Positions 1 through 7,556 are shown, numbered from the stretch's first letter. The stretch: 34,987 nucleotides of DNA from Sphingomonadaceae bacterium (GCA_021300355.1 JAJTEF010000026.1:1-34987), one strand, 5' to 3'. The notes: generated by a model from the letters alone, not told the origin. Numbers and translations are program-made.

Positions 1-720
1 CATCTTCCAGTCCATCGACGTGTCGAGCATGGTATTGAAATATTCGGCCACAGACACCGCGACATTGGTCCCCGCGTCAACATGGGTTTGCAGGTTGGGA
101 AGCGAGAATTTCTCGCGGAACATATAGTTCAGCGCCCATGATGGATGGATTGCGTAGCTCAGCACCGATGCAGGTGTAAATCGCGGCGGCGAGGTGAACC
201 CACTGCGCAGGCAGCGTTCCCGGTTGCCCGATACGATCGTATCGACGGTTAACGCGATGGCATCAAATTTCGCGGCTTTGCAACGTTCGATCATCGACGC
301 GTTCAGGCCTTCGTCTTTGTGGATATACAGCTGAAACAGTTTTGGCGTCTTGATGCGTTCGCCGACTTCCTCGATGCTCACCGTGGCAAGCGAGGAAATG
401 CCGAACCATGTGTTAAACTGTTGCGCCACAGCGGCAACGGCACGTTCACCTTGCCAATGGAATAAGCGTTGCAACGCGGTCGGCGATAGCATGAGCGGCA
501 TGGAAATGTCTTTGCCCATGACACGAACGCTCGTGTCGATATCAGAAACGCCCGCGAGCACATTGGGCACAAGGTCGCAGTCGTCGAACGACGCACTGTT
601 GCGACCTTTCGTCCGCTCATCATCGGCAGCGCCGTCGATATAGTTGAAAATAGGCGACGGCAGGCGCGCCTTCGCCAGCTGGCGAAAATCGGCGACATTA
701 TGACAATCATTCAAACGCAT
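1..720 (-). CDS. lldD: FMN-dependent alpha-hydroxy-acid (L-lactate) dehydrogenase, 3' part beyond the left edge
   Basis: The reverse strand is open without a stop from the ATG at 718-720 to the window edge, giving the first 240 codons. The protein begins MRLNDCHNVADFRQLAKARL, followed by NYIDGAADDE, LSPTALQRLF, the QLYIHKD segment and LTVDTIVSGNRERCLRSGF. These match, in order, the N-terminal half of the FMN-dependent alpha-hydroxy-acid dehydrogenase barrel (L-lactate dehydrogenase/glycolate oxidase family). The family oxidises L-lactate or a similar 2-hydroxy acid and passes the electrons to the respiratory chain. The C-terminal half, with the catalytic His and the FMN phosphate loop, lies outside the window, so the substrate cannot be judged. 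It diverges from the 3-hydroxybutyrate dehydrogenase gene across a gap of about 136 bases, which must hold both promoters. Confidence 0.88.
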   Translation of the reverse strand, partial: MRLNDCHNVADFRQLAKARLPSPIFNYIDGAADDERTKGRNSASFDDCDLVPNVLAGVSDIDTSVRVMGKDISMPLMLSPTALQRLFHWQGERAVAAVAQQFNTWFGISSLATVSIEEVGERIKTPKLFQLYIHKDEGLNASMIERCKAAKFDAIALTVDTIVSGNRERCLRSGFTSPPRFTPASVLSYAIHPSWALNYMFREKFSLPNLQTHVDAGTNVAVSVAEYFNTMLDTSMDWKM

Positions 721-856
721 GCGACGCTTATGACAGGCCTTTTATATAATTGCACCTATTTGGTCTTGGCATTCTGCCATATTGTCCTGCACCAACATTG
801 CGTTTAGCGATGTTCAGCACAAATAACGTCCATCCCTAATGCAAAGGCTATCTCGC

Positions 857-1642
857 ATGTTCCTCCAAGGCAAAACGGCGCTCATTACCGGTTCAACATC
901 TGGCATTGGATTGGGCTATGCGCGTGCACTGGCGGCCGAGGGTGCCAATGTGATGATCAACGGTTTCGGTGATGCGGATGCCATACAAGGCTATGTCGCG
1001 GAACTCGCCGCTGCAAGCGGTGGCAAAGCACTCCATTCTGGCGCGGATATGATGAAGCCAGATGAAATCAGGGCGATGGTCGCTGAATGTGCCGAGAAAC
1101 TGGGATCGCCCGATATTTTGATCAACAATGCGGGTATCCAGCATGTCGCGCCGGTTGATGAATTCCCGGAAGACAAGTGGGACGCAATCATGTCGATCAT
1201 TTTGTCGTCCGCATTTCATACCACAAAAGCTGCTTTGCCCGCGATGAAGGCAAAGGGGTGGGGCAGGGTCATTAACACCGGTTCGATGCACAGCCTTGTC
1301 GCGTCACCGTTTAAGTCGGCGTATAATGCGGCAAAACACGGCCTCGCCGGCTTTAGCAAGACTGTTGCGCTTGAGGTCGCGACGCAAGGCATAACCGTCA
1401 ACAATATCTGCCCGGGATATGTGTGGACGTCATTGGTTGAAAACCAGATTCCCGACACGATGAAGGCACGCGGGTTGACGCGCGAACAGGTCATCAACGA
1501 TGTGTTGCTGGCGAACCAGCCGCAGAAAAAATTTGTTCAGGTTGAACAATTGGCGGCATTGGCGGTGTTCCTATGCAGGGATGAGGCCAGCGCGATTACC
1601 GGAACGAACCTATCGGTTGATGGTGGCTGGACTGCCCAGTAA
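857..1642 (+). CDS. bdhA: 3-hydroxybutyrate dehydrogenase (short-chain dehydrogenase/reductase)
   Basis: The 261-residue protein is a classical SDR. The NAD-binding TGSTSGIG lies at residues 11-18, NNAG at 90-93, the catalytic Ser at 143 and the YNAAK motif with Tyr156 and Lys160. Overall resemblance (MINGFGDADAIQGYVAEL, VQVEQLAALAVFLCRDEAS, GTNLSVDGGWTAQ) points to D-3-hydroxybutyrate dehydrogenase, which interconverts 3-hydroxybutyrate and acetoacetate in polyhydroxybutyrate and ketone-body use. I chose the ATG at 857 because an AAAGG sits nine bases upstream; an in-frame ATG at 839 would add six residues that the family lacks. The gene diverges from the lactate dehydrogenase, and its last 33 bases overlap the 3' end of the convergent proline-rich gene. 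The isocitrate lyase nearby fits growth on C2/C4 acids. Other SDR substrates cannot be excluded. Confidence 0.88.
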   Translation: MFLQGKTALITGSTSGIGLGYARALAAEGANVMINGFGDADAIQGYVAELAAASGGKALHSGADMMKPDEIRAMVAECAEKLGSPDILINNAGIQHVAPVDEFPEDKWDAIMSIILSSAFHTTKAALPAMKAKGWGRVINTGSMHSLVASPFKSAYNAAKHGLAGFSKTVALEVATQGITVNNICPGYVWTSLVENQIPDTMKARGLTREQVINDVLLANQPQKKFVQVEQLAALAVFLCRDEASAITGTNLSVDGGWTAQ

Positions 1643-2083
1643 ACCCTCGATTCTGGGTTCACTGCGTAAGGGCGCACCAGTCTCCGTGTCCCCATCTTCC
1701 TCGTCTAGGGCGGGAGCGTCCGGCATGCTAAATACCGGCGGTGTATAGCCAATTTTGTTCTTTTGGGGTGCGTCCGGATTTTCTCTGTCGGATCGCGGAG
1801 ATACGCCAAATGGCAACCCGAAATCAGCTTGAATTGGCCGGCCGTCAATCGATGGCGTGCCGGTTATAAATCCAACAGTAACCTCGGAATCGAATGAAAC
1901 GGGCGGCGGAGATGGCGGTGGAGAGGGTGGCGGTGCTGTTGGCTCGGGCGGCGGCGCGTTAACTTCTGCGGTCGTGCCATCTGCGGCTTCGTGGGGCGCA
2001 ATGGGATTGCCCTGCGGAATGACCACGGTGATGAACCCGGTGACCGACAGAACCCCAAGCAAGATTTTTAGTGTATTATCCAC
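1610..2083 (-). CDS. Proline-rich, membrane-anchored protein of unknown function
   Basis: I do not recognise this protein family. The reading frame gives about 157 residues from a GTG at 2083, or 165 from a TTG at 2107; no ATG is available near the N-terminus. The N-terminus (LKILLGVLSVTGFITVVI) is a single hydrophobic segment that looks like an uncleaved anchor or signal peptide. It is followed by a linker made almost entirely of Pro with Ala, Ser and Glu (about residues 40-65), then a polar acidic C-terminal region with no motif I know. The layout of anchor, stiff Pro linker and periplasmic tail resembles envelope-spanning proteins, but a TonB-like ending is not visible. It overlaps the 3' end of bdhA by 33 bases in convergent orientation. 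The absence of a good ATG or ribosome binding site lowers confidence. Confidence 0.5.
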   Translation of the reverse strand: MDNTLKILLGVLSVTGFITVVIPQGNPIAPHEAADGTTAEVNAPPPEPTAPPPSPPPSPPPVSFDSEVTVGFITGTPSIDGRPIQADFGLPFGVSPRSDRENPDAPQKNKIGYTPPVFSMPDAPALDEEDGDTETGAPLRSEPRIEGLLGSPATINR

Positions 2084-2162
2084 GCGCCCCAGCCTGTTTG
2101 GTTGCAAGGGGGATATACCAACGGCCTTAAGAAAATATTAGCGACAATGCGTTGGCCCACAG

Positions 2163-2192
2163 AAAAAACCGCCGACATTGCTGCCGGCGGTT
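2163..2192 (-). terminator. Rho-independent terminator of the aceA transcription unit
   Basis: On the reverse strand an eight-pair perfect stem, AACCGCCG with CGGCGGTT (2185-2192 and 2167-2174), closes a ten-base loop and runs straight into six T residues (2168-2163). It lies 43 bases downstream of the 52-codon ORF that follows isocitrate lyase, so it probably ends an aceA-small ORF transcript. Confidence 0.8.
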
Positions 2193-2235
2193 AGGTGTTT
2201 TCCTCCCCAGGAAAACTCGTAAAATATATGCGCGC

Positions 2236-2394
2236 TTATTTGCCGCCTGCGCTCCCCAAACGGTGGTAGAGGCGGGCAAATTTAATCGATTCTGGCTGAT
2301 CCTTTATCGCTTCCAGATAGTGGACCAAGGCTTGCCTCAAAAGCGTGAGGTCCTCGGTCGACAAAACGGCGCGTGCACGTGCTGGTTCGCTCAT
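2236..2394 (-). CDS. 52-residue small protein encoded directly downstream of isocitrate lyase
   Basis: This small reading frame starts at the ATG at 2392-2394 and stops at 2236-2238. The product begins MSEPARARAVLSTEDLTLLR, continues with a helix-like stretch (QALVHYLEAIKDQPES) and ends in LYHRLGSAGGK. The start codon is only 13 bases after the isocitrate lyase stop, and its ribosome binding site AGAAAGG overlaps that stop, which suggests translational coupling. A terminator follows 43 bases later, so the two genes look like a complete transcription unit. No known domain or catalytic motif is visible. The predicted fold is one or two amphipathic helices with no membrane segment. A role linked to isocitrate lyase (stability, assembly or activity) is only an inference from position. 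The clean codon structure and placement make a chance ORF unlikely. Confidence 0.65.
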   Translation of the reverse strand: MSEPARARAVLSTEDLTLLRQALVHYLEAIKDQPESIKFARLYHRLGSAGGK

Positions 2395-2407
2395 GGATTC
2401 ACCTTTC

Positions 2408-4009
2408 TTACGCTGCGTTGCTGAACTGGTTCATGGTATTGTCTTTACCACCGGCCTTGAGCGCGGCTTCGCCAGCGAAATATTCCTTATGCTCGTCGCC
2501 AATGTCGGAACCCGACATGTTCTGGTGCTTAACACAGGCGATACCTTGGCGGATTTCCTTGCGTTGGACGCCGGCAACATATCCGAGCATCCCCATTTCG
2601 CCGAAATAATCCTTCGCCAGATTGTCCGTGCTCAATGCTGCGGTGTGATATGTTGGCAAGGTGATCAGGTGGTGGAAAATGCCCGCACGCTTTGCAGAAT
2701 CGCGTTGGAAATTCTGGATCCACATATCGGCTTGTGTACCCAATTCTGTTTCATCATATGATGCGCTCATCAGGTTTGCACGGTCGTAAGCCGACACGTC
2801 CTTACCTTCTGCGGCCCAGGCGTCGAATACCTGCTGACGGAAATTGAGCGTCCAGTTGAAACTTGGCGAGTTGTTATAGGCCAATTTGGCGTTGGGAACG
2901 ACTTCGCGGATACGGTCGACCATGCCGGCAATCTGTTCAATGTGCGGCTTTTCAGTTTCAATCCAGATAAGGTCGGCGCCATTCTGCAGCGATGTGATGC
3001 AATCCAACACGCACCGGTCTTCGCCTGTTCCTGAACGGAATTGGAAAAGGTTCGAAGGCAAACGCTTTGGCTTCAAAAGCTTCCCATTGCGGTTCAGGAT
3101 GACATCGCCATTCTGCGCTGTGCTTGGGTCGATTTCTTCGCAATCGAGGAAGCTGTTGTACAAGTCGCCTAGGTCGCCAGCTTCTTTCGATACCGCGATT
3201 TGCTTGGTAAGGCCTGCACCCAAGGAGTCCGTGCGCGCAACGATGATGCCATCAGGAACGCCCAGTTCGAGAAACGCGTACCGGCAGGCACGAATTTTCT
3301 GCAGAAAATCTTCGTGCGGGACGGTGACTTTGCCATCTTGGTGGCCACATTGTTTCTCGTCCGAAACCTGATTTTCGATCTGCAGGGCGCATGCGCCCGC
3401 TTCGATCATTTTCTTGGCCAGAAGATAGGTTGCTTCGGCATTGCCAAAGCCGGCGTCGATGTCCGCGATGATCGGCACGACGTGCGTTTCATGGTTTTCG
3501 ATTTTGGCGAGTGCCTGCGCTTCCTTGGCGGCGTCATTCGCTGCGCGAGCGTCATCAAGGTCCTTGAACAGAAGGTTGAGCTCACGGCTGTCCGCTTGAC
3601 GCAGGAATGTGTAGAGTTCGACGATAAGCGCAGGGACGCTCGTCTTTTCATGCATAGATTGGTCGGGTAATGGGCCAAACTCGCTGCGCAGCGCCGCAAT
3701 CATCCAGCCCGACAGGTAAAGATAGCGCTTCTTGGTTGTGCCGAAATGCTTCTTGATCGAAATCATCTTCTGCTGCGCAATGAACCCGTGCCAGCAACCC
3801 AACGACTGCGTGTATTGCGCGGGGTCAGCATCATAAGCCGCCATGTCTTCGCGCATAATTTTTGCGGTGTAGCGGGCAATGTCGAGGCCCGTCTGGAAAC
3901 GGTTTTGCAACTGCATACGCGCCACGGACTCTGCGCTGATCGAGTCCCAAGTGCCATTATTCGCGGCAATGTGCGTGCTGTTTTCAGCAATGAGCGACTG
4001 GTACGACAT
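2408..4009 (-). CDS. aceA: Isocitrate lyase (glyoxylate shunt)
   Basis: Isocitrate lyase cleaves isocitrate to glyoxylate and succinate, letting cells grow on acetate, fatty acids or 3-hydroxybutyrate. The 533-residue protein belongs to the longer subgroup (about 530 residues, like the Pseudomonas enzyme). Diagnostic stretches include SLGCWHGFIAQQK near the N-terminus, the metal-site strand VVPIIADIDAGFGN, and the active-site segment EKQCGHQDGKVTVPHE with the catalytic Cys at 221, followed later by LAYNNSPSFNW. Short-type enzymes have KKCGH at the same place. The ATG at 4007-4009 has GAAGGA eight bases upstream. The gene diverges from a ScfR/RamB-type regulator across a 150-base spacer with repeated TTGTAA motifs, so acetate- or acyl-CoA-responsive control is likely. 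Malate synthase is not in this window. Confidence 0.96.
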   Translation of the reverse strand: MSYQSLIAENSTHIAANNGTWDSISAESVARMQLQNRFQTGLDIARYTAKIMREDMAAYDADPAQYTQSLGCWHGFIAQQKMISIKKHFGTTKKRYLYLSGWMIAALRSEFGPLPDQSMHEKTSVPALIVELYTFLRQADSRELNLLFKDLDDARAANDAAKEAQALAKIENHETHVVPIIADIDAGFGNAEATYLLAKKMIEAGACALQIENQVSDEKQCGHQDGKVTVPHEDFLQKIRACRYAFLELGVPDGIIVARTDSLGAGLTKQIAVSKEAGDLGDLYNSFLDCEEIDPSTAQNGDVILNRNGKLLKPKRLPSNLFQFRSGTGEDRCVLDCITSLQNGADLIWIETEKPHIEQIAGMVDRIREVVPNAKLAYNNSPSFNWTLNFRQQVFDAWAAEGKDVSAYDRANLMSASYDETELGTQADMWIQNFQRDSAKRAGIFHHLITLPTYHTAALSTDNLAKDYFGEMGMLGYVAGVQRKEIRQGIACVKHQNMSGSDIGDEHKEYFAGEAALKAGGKDNTMNQFSNAA

Positions 4010-4150
4010 TTACAATTCCTTCGGTAACCTGATTTATGGCTGCAGATATGCGGTTGTAATGGCCAAAGGACGAGTCTATTTTGTAATATTTGTTGTGTTA
4101 TGGTGCAGATAATCTAAAGCATAATTGTAAATCTGTAATATAACTTACAA
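4010..4150. promoter_or_regulatory. Divergent aceA/regulator control region with repeated TTGTAA/TTACAA half sites
   Basis: The spacer holds TTACAA at 4010-4015 and 4145-4150, TTGTAA at 4054-4059, 4081-4086 and 4125-4130, and a one-base variant CTGTAA at 4133-4138. The last two elements form an inverted repeat, TGTAA-N6-TTACA (4134-4149). One half site abuts the aceA start codon and another lies just before the regulator ATG at 4160. Related regulators (RamB, PccR) are known to bind TTTGCAAA-like sites, so these A+T-rich variants are the natural operator candidates for the divergent regulator. The repeats are seen directly; binding is inferred. Confidence 0.55.
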
Positions 4151-4159
4151 GGCGCTGCC

Positions 4160-5575
4160 ATGAGTGAACAAAAGCTATTTGCCGGTCACGCCGTCCGCAG
4201 AATCCGTCGTGCAAACGGACTGACACAAGGGGCAATGGCGGATGTGCTCACAATATCCGCGTCTTACCTAAACCTGATTGAGCGCAATCAACGTCCGCTC
4301 ACGGCCACCTTGTTGCTGAAGCTCGCGCAGTCATATGACTTCGACCCACGCACACTGACTGGGACAACACCCGGCGGTGGCGTTGAGGCCATTCGCCGCC
4401 GGTTGAGCGATCCCATGTTTGCAGATCTGTCGGTCGACCGAACACAGGTGGAAGAATGGATTGCAGCCAGCCCTGACGCAGCCGAAGCTTTTGCCCGCGC
4501 GTTCGACCGTTTGTCTGGCGGTTCGCATGGCGGAGCGGGCACCTTGCAAGGCGGCGCAAGCATTGAACCTGAATCCATCGCATCGGCGCGGCGCGAGATT
4601 GAGCGATGGCGCAACCATTTTGCGGATTTGGACTCGCAAGCTGAAAACCTCGCGGATGAACTGCGCCTCACCAACGCGGACCTGTATGGCGCGATTACCG
4701 AACGTCTGCGCGTGAAGCATCAGCTGTCGATACGGATATTGCCGTTTGACGTAATGCCCGACCGATTACGCCGGTTGGACCTCCATGCGCGGCAATTGCA
4801 GCTGTCGGAGCTATTGGACCCAGCAAGCCGCACATTCGCCGCCGCCTTGCAACTTGGTATGTTGGAGGCAAAGGCGGAGATTGAGGCCCTCGTTTCCGGC
4901 GCCTCCTTCACCGAACGGGCAGGGGAGCGTCTCTACCGACGCCATTTGCACAGCTATTTCGCCGCAGCCGTCATGATGCCCTATGCACGTTTCCTGCGCG
5001 CTTGCGAGGCGACTGGCTATGATCTTATCTTGCTGCAACGCCGGTTTGGTGCGGGCTTTGAACAAGTCGCGCACCGCCTAACGACTTTGCAGAGGGTTGG
5101 GCAACGCGGATTGCCATTTTTCATGCTGCGGATCGATCGGGCGGGGCAGAGCAGTAAGCGTTATGCCGGGGCGAGCGCATCACCGTTGGTGGAAACCGAC
5201 CGCCGATGCCCCTTGTGGCACGTGCACAACGTTTTTGCACGACCGGGCACACTGATGCCGCATCTGGTTGAGCTGGAGGACAAAAGCCGCTGGTTCACGC
5301 TGTCGCGCACGGTGCACCCGCAAACCGCTGTGAGCGGCGGCGTTGAAGCTGAATTCGCCATTTGTTTGGGTATTGATGCCAAACTGGCGGCACCCTTGGC
5401 CGCGGCGCGGGGCTGGGATTTACGCGACGCGGCAGCAACGCCGATCGGATTGGGCTGTCCTGCGTGCACGCGATCGGACTGCCCGCAACGCAGCGCGCCG
5501 CCAGCGGGCAGGGTGCTGGTGTTTAATGAGCGCGAACGAGGGTTGTCGCCATTCGTATTCGACCGGACGGTTTAA
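4160..5575 (+). CDS. XRE-family regulator with short-chain fatty acyl (ScfR/RamB-type) domain
   Basis: The 471-residue protein starts with a helix-turn-helix of the XRE type (residues about 8-62: IRRANGLTQGAMADVLTISA, then YLNLIERNQRPLT). A middle region resembles the IrrE/ImmA-like part of this family (RHLHSYFAAAVMMPYARFL, RFGAGFEQVAHRLTTLQR). The C-terminus carries the family's cysteine signature CPACTRSDCPQRSAPPAGR. Proteins of this build (RamB in actinobacteria, PccR in Rhodobacter) control glyoxylate-shunt or propionyl-CoA genes and are thought to sense short-chain acyl-CoAs. The divergent position next to isocitrate lyase supports control of aceA, and probably of itself, through the TTGTAA repeats between them. 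Start at 4160; an AAGG lies about eight bases upstream. Whether it activates or represses cannot be told. Confidence 0.87.
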   Translation: MSEQKLFAGHAVRRIRRANGLTQGAMADVLTISASYLNLIERNQRPLTATLLLKLAQSYDFDPRTLTGTTPGGGVEAIRRRLSDPMFADLSVDRTQVEEWIAASPDAAEAFARAFDRLSGGSHGGAGTLQGGASIEPESIASARREIERWRNHFADLDSQAENLADELRLTNADLYGAITERLRVKHQLSIRILPFDVMPDRLRRLDLHARQLQLSELLDPASRTFAAALQLGMLEAKAEIEALVSGASFTERAGERLYRRHLHSYFAAAVMMPYARFLRACEATGYDLILLQRRFGAGFEQVAHRLTTLQRVGQRGLPFFMLRIDRAGQSSKRYAGASASPLVETDRRCPLWHVHNVFARPGTLMPHLVELEDKSRWFTLSRTVHPQTAVSGGVEAEFAICLGIDAKLAAPLAAARGWDLRDAAATPIGLGCPACTRSDCPQRSAPPAGRVLVFNERERGLSPFVFDRTV

Positions 5576-5625
5576 TTACATCAGCGCCGATCGAATATTG
5601 CGTGTGTCAGCCGTTGGTGAAGTCG

Positions 5626-5666
5626 TGCATGTTCAATTTCATGCAAAACATGTCACCGGACGTGAC
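5626..5666. promoter_or_regulatory. Two inverted repeats in the spacer before prsR
   Basis: The 287-base gap between the ScfR-type regulator and prsR has two small inverted repeats: TGCATG-N8-CATGCA (5626-5645) and GTCAC-N5-GTGAC (5652-5666). Neither is followed by a T run, so they look more like protein-binding sites than a terminator. I found no sigma-54 promoter (TGGCAC-N5-TTGC) nearby. Function is unknown and chance is possible. Confidence 0.25.
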
Positions 5667-5862
5667 GGCCGACTGTAAAATTAATCGACACTTTACCATT
5701 GCCCTTTAGCAAAGCCGATATGGACGCGGCGCGATGATACGGCTTTTTAGGCATTACATGCCCTATGGGGTGCCGTTTCTGGCGCTAGATGGTCTCCTGC
5801 GGATCAAGACATCGGTCGCGCACGACAGTGATGGCAGCGTGTCCCATCAGGAGCCCGCATAA

Positions 5863-7131
5863 ATGACCGAACATCGGCAAAAGCTGCTCATTGTGGAAGA
5901 CGACCTTGATCTTCAGAAGCAACTCAAATGGTCATATGAAGGTTTCGACGTCTCTTGCGCGTCCAATCGAGAAGATGCGCTCGCCTTGCTGCGCGAAGTA
6001 GAGCCTGGCACCAAAATCATTGTCGTGTCGGGAGATGGCGCTCATGAAAGCGCGCTGCGTGCCATTTCGGCGGGTGCTTTGGTTTTTGGTCATAAGCCCG
6101 TAGATATTGACGAGCTTCACATGCTAGTTCGGCGCGCATTTCATGCGCGTGAGCGGGAGACGCAGAACGCATTATTGCAGCAACCCGATAGCGACGGTGC
6201 ATTGTTGCTGGGAACAATACGCACCGCATCGCCAGAGATGATTAAGGTTGCCCGCACCATAGTGCGCATTGCACCCGCTGATATTTCGGTTTTGCTTTTG
6301 GGTGCGAGCGGCACGGGGAAAGAATTGCTGGCGCGGGGTCTGCACAATGCCAGCGGTCGGCGCGATAAGCCATTCGTCGCCATTAATTGCGGCGCTATAC
6401 CTGAAAATTTGTTGGAATCCGAATTGTTCGGCCACGAAAAAGGTGCGTTTACCGGCGCGGTTAAAACGACCGAGGGCAAGATTGAGCTGGCACATGGCGG
6501 AACGCAATTTTTGGATGAAGTGGGCGACATCCCGTTAGCACTGCAGGTAAAACTGCTCCGTTTTCTACAGGAACGCAATATTGAGCGCATTGGCGGCCGC
6601 AAAGCCATTCAAGTGGATGTCCGCGTGGTCTGCGCCACCCATCGCAATCTCAGCCAGATGATTTCGGAACAAACATTCCGCGATGATTTATATTACCGAT
6701 TGGCAGAGGTCACCGTCAACATTCCGCCGCTGGCCGCGCGCACGGGGGACGCAATTTTGTTGGCCAAGCATTTCACTAGCAAATTTGCACGCGAGATGAA
6801 TCCGACGATTAAGGGCATGTCGACCGGCGCATTGGCAGCAATTGATGCATGGAACTGGCCGGGAAATGTTCGCGAACTTGAAAATCGCGTTAAGCGCGCT
6901 GTCATCATGGCAGAGGGAGCGTTTGTCACGGCGGATGACCTCGACTTGGGCGACGGGAATGCGGACGATCTGCAACTCAACTTGAAGGCCGCGCGCGAGG
7001 CGGCTGATCGCAAAGCGATTACGCGGGCTGTTGCGCGGACAGAGGGCAATATTTCCAACGCAGCAAAGCTACTGGGGATTAGCCGACCGACGCTGTACGA
7101 TCTGCTGAAGCAATATGATCTAAATGTTTGA
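5863..7131 (+). CDS. prsR: PrsR-type PEP-CTERM response regulator (sigma-54 activator) with a shortened receiver
   Basis: The 422-residue protein has the PrsR layout: receiver, AAA+ sigma-54 activation domain, Fis-type HTH. Walker A GASGTGKE is at 147-154, an intact GAFTGA loop at 194-199, Walker B FLDE around 216-219, and the C-terminal helix-turn-helix (ISNAAKLLGISRPTLYDLLK) near 398-417. Family members activate exopolysaccharide and PEP-CTERM/exosortase genes. The receiver is abnormal: the acidic pair (EDD 12-14), Ser56 and Lys78 are present, but the sequence passes from REDALALLREVEP (36-48) directly to GTKIIVVSG (49-57). The strand with the phospho-acceptor Asp (usually LDLGLPP) and the next helix are missing, about 30-36 residues. 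The usual partner kinase PrsK is not adjacent. AGGAG about ten bases before the ATG supports the start. Confidence 0.85.
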   Translation: MTEHRQKLLIVEDDLDLQKQLKWSYEGFDVSCASNREDALALLREVEPGTKIIVVSGDGAHESALRAISAGALVFGHKPVDIDELHMLVRRAFHARERETQNALLQQPDSDGALLLGTIRTASPEMIKVARTIVRIAPADISVLLLGASGTGKELLARGLHNASGRRDKPFVAINCGAIPENLLESELFGHEKGAFTGAVKTTEGKIELAHGGTQFLDEVGDIPLALQVKLLRFLQERNIERIGGRKAIQVDVRVVCATHRNLSQMISEQTFRDDLYYRLAEVTVNIPPLAARTGDAILLAKHFTSKFAREMNPTIKGMSTGALAAIDAWNWPGNVRELENRVKRAVIMAEGAFVTADDLDLGDGNADDLQLNLKAAREAADRKAITRAVARTEGNISNAAKLLGISRPTLYDLLKQYDLNV

Positions 7132-7167
7132 TGGGAACTGATTACAGCAAAAGCCGCGTACAAAAAA

Positions 7168-7512
7168 TCAGCTAAGCGCCAGTAATTCCGCCGGATCGAT
7201 GCCGGCACGCTGCATTTGGGCTTTTACGTCAGGCCAAATATTGTGCATGAAATTATCGCGCTCGAAACTGCGCAGTTTTGAAATCGCGCCAGTTGCAACG
7301 AAAAGACCGACGCCGCGCTTAACGTCCACGAGCCCGCTGTCTTGAAATAGCTGATAGGCTTTAGCGACCGTCAACGGGTTCGCGCCTTGGTCAGCGGCAA
7401 ATGCGCGAACCGAGGGCAACATGTCGCCTTCCTTATACGCACCGTCCAAAATGGCGGCGGCGATCACATCGCGCAATTTTAAATATACGGGTTTAACGTC
7501 ATTCTTCATCAC
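7168..7512 (-). CDS. GntR-family regulator, short YtrA-like subfamily
   Basis: The 114-residue protein (113 if the second ATG at 7509 is used) has the winged-helix GntR N-terminal domain: PVYLKLRDVIAAAILDGAYK, then EGDMLPSVRAFAADQGANP, LTVAKAYQLFQDSGLVDVKR and GVGLFV. Behind it is only a short helical tail of about 40 residues, the hallmark of the YtrA subfamily, which usually represses a neighbouring transporter or membrane-protein operon together with its own gene. No ABC transporter is next to it here. The gene converges on prsR, and a nitroreductase gene lies upstream in the same orientation after a 44-base gap. An inverted repeat just before the start codon may be its own operator. Confidence 0.85.
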   Translation of the reverse strand: MMKNDVKPVYLKLRDVIAAAILDGAYKEGDMLPSVRAFAADQGANPLTVAKAYQLFQDSGLVDVKRGVGLFVATGAISKLRSFERDNFMHNIWPDVKAQMQRAGIDPAELLALS

Positions 7513-7517
7513 ATACT

Positions 7518-7535
7518 TACTGCCATAATACAGTA
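7518..7535 (-). promoter_or_regulatory. Inverted repeat before the GntR gene, possible autoregulatory operator
   Basis: TACTG (7518-7522) and CAGTA (7531-7535) form a perfect five-base inverted repeat with an eight-base spacer, only six bases upstream of the first ATG of the GntR gene. The A+T-rich centre includes TATTAT on the reverse strand, which could be a -10 element. Autoregulation through such sites is common for YtrA-type proteins. The assignment is inference. Confidence 0.35.
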
Positions 7536-7556
7536 GGTCGCGTCAAGGCAGCTATT

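Noticed and set aside
745-750. TATAAT in the lldD/bdhA spacer as a -10 box
   Set aside because: No convincing -35 element lies 16-18 bases away on either strand.
1857-2141. Forward-strand frame with a glycine-rich stretch
   Set aside because: It is the antisense of the Pro-rich linker (CCN codons read as GGN) and has no start signal.
5758-5862. 34-codon reading frame ending in TAA immediately before the prsR ATG
   Set aside because: It lacks a ribosome binding site and any recognisable feature, and it is in frame with prsR; chance openness or a former 5' extension is as likely as a leader peptide.
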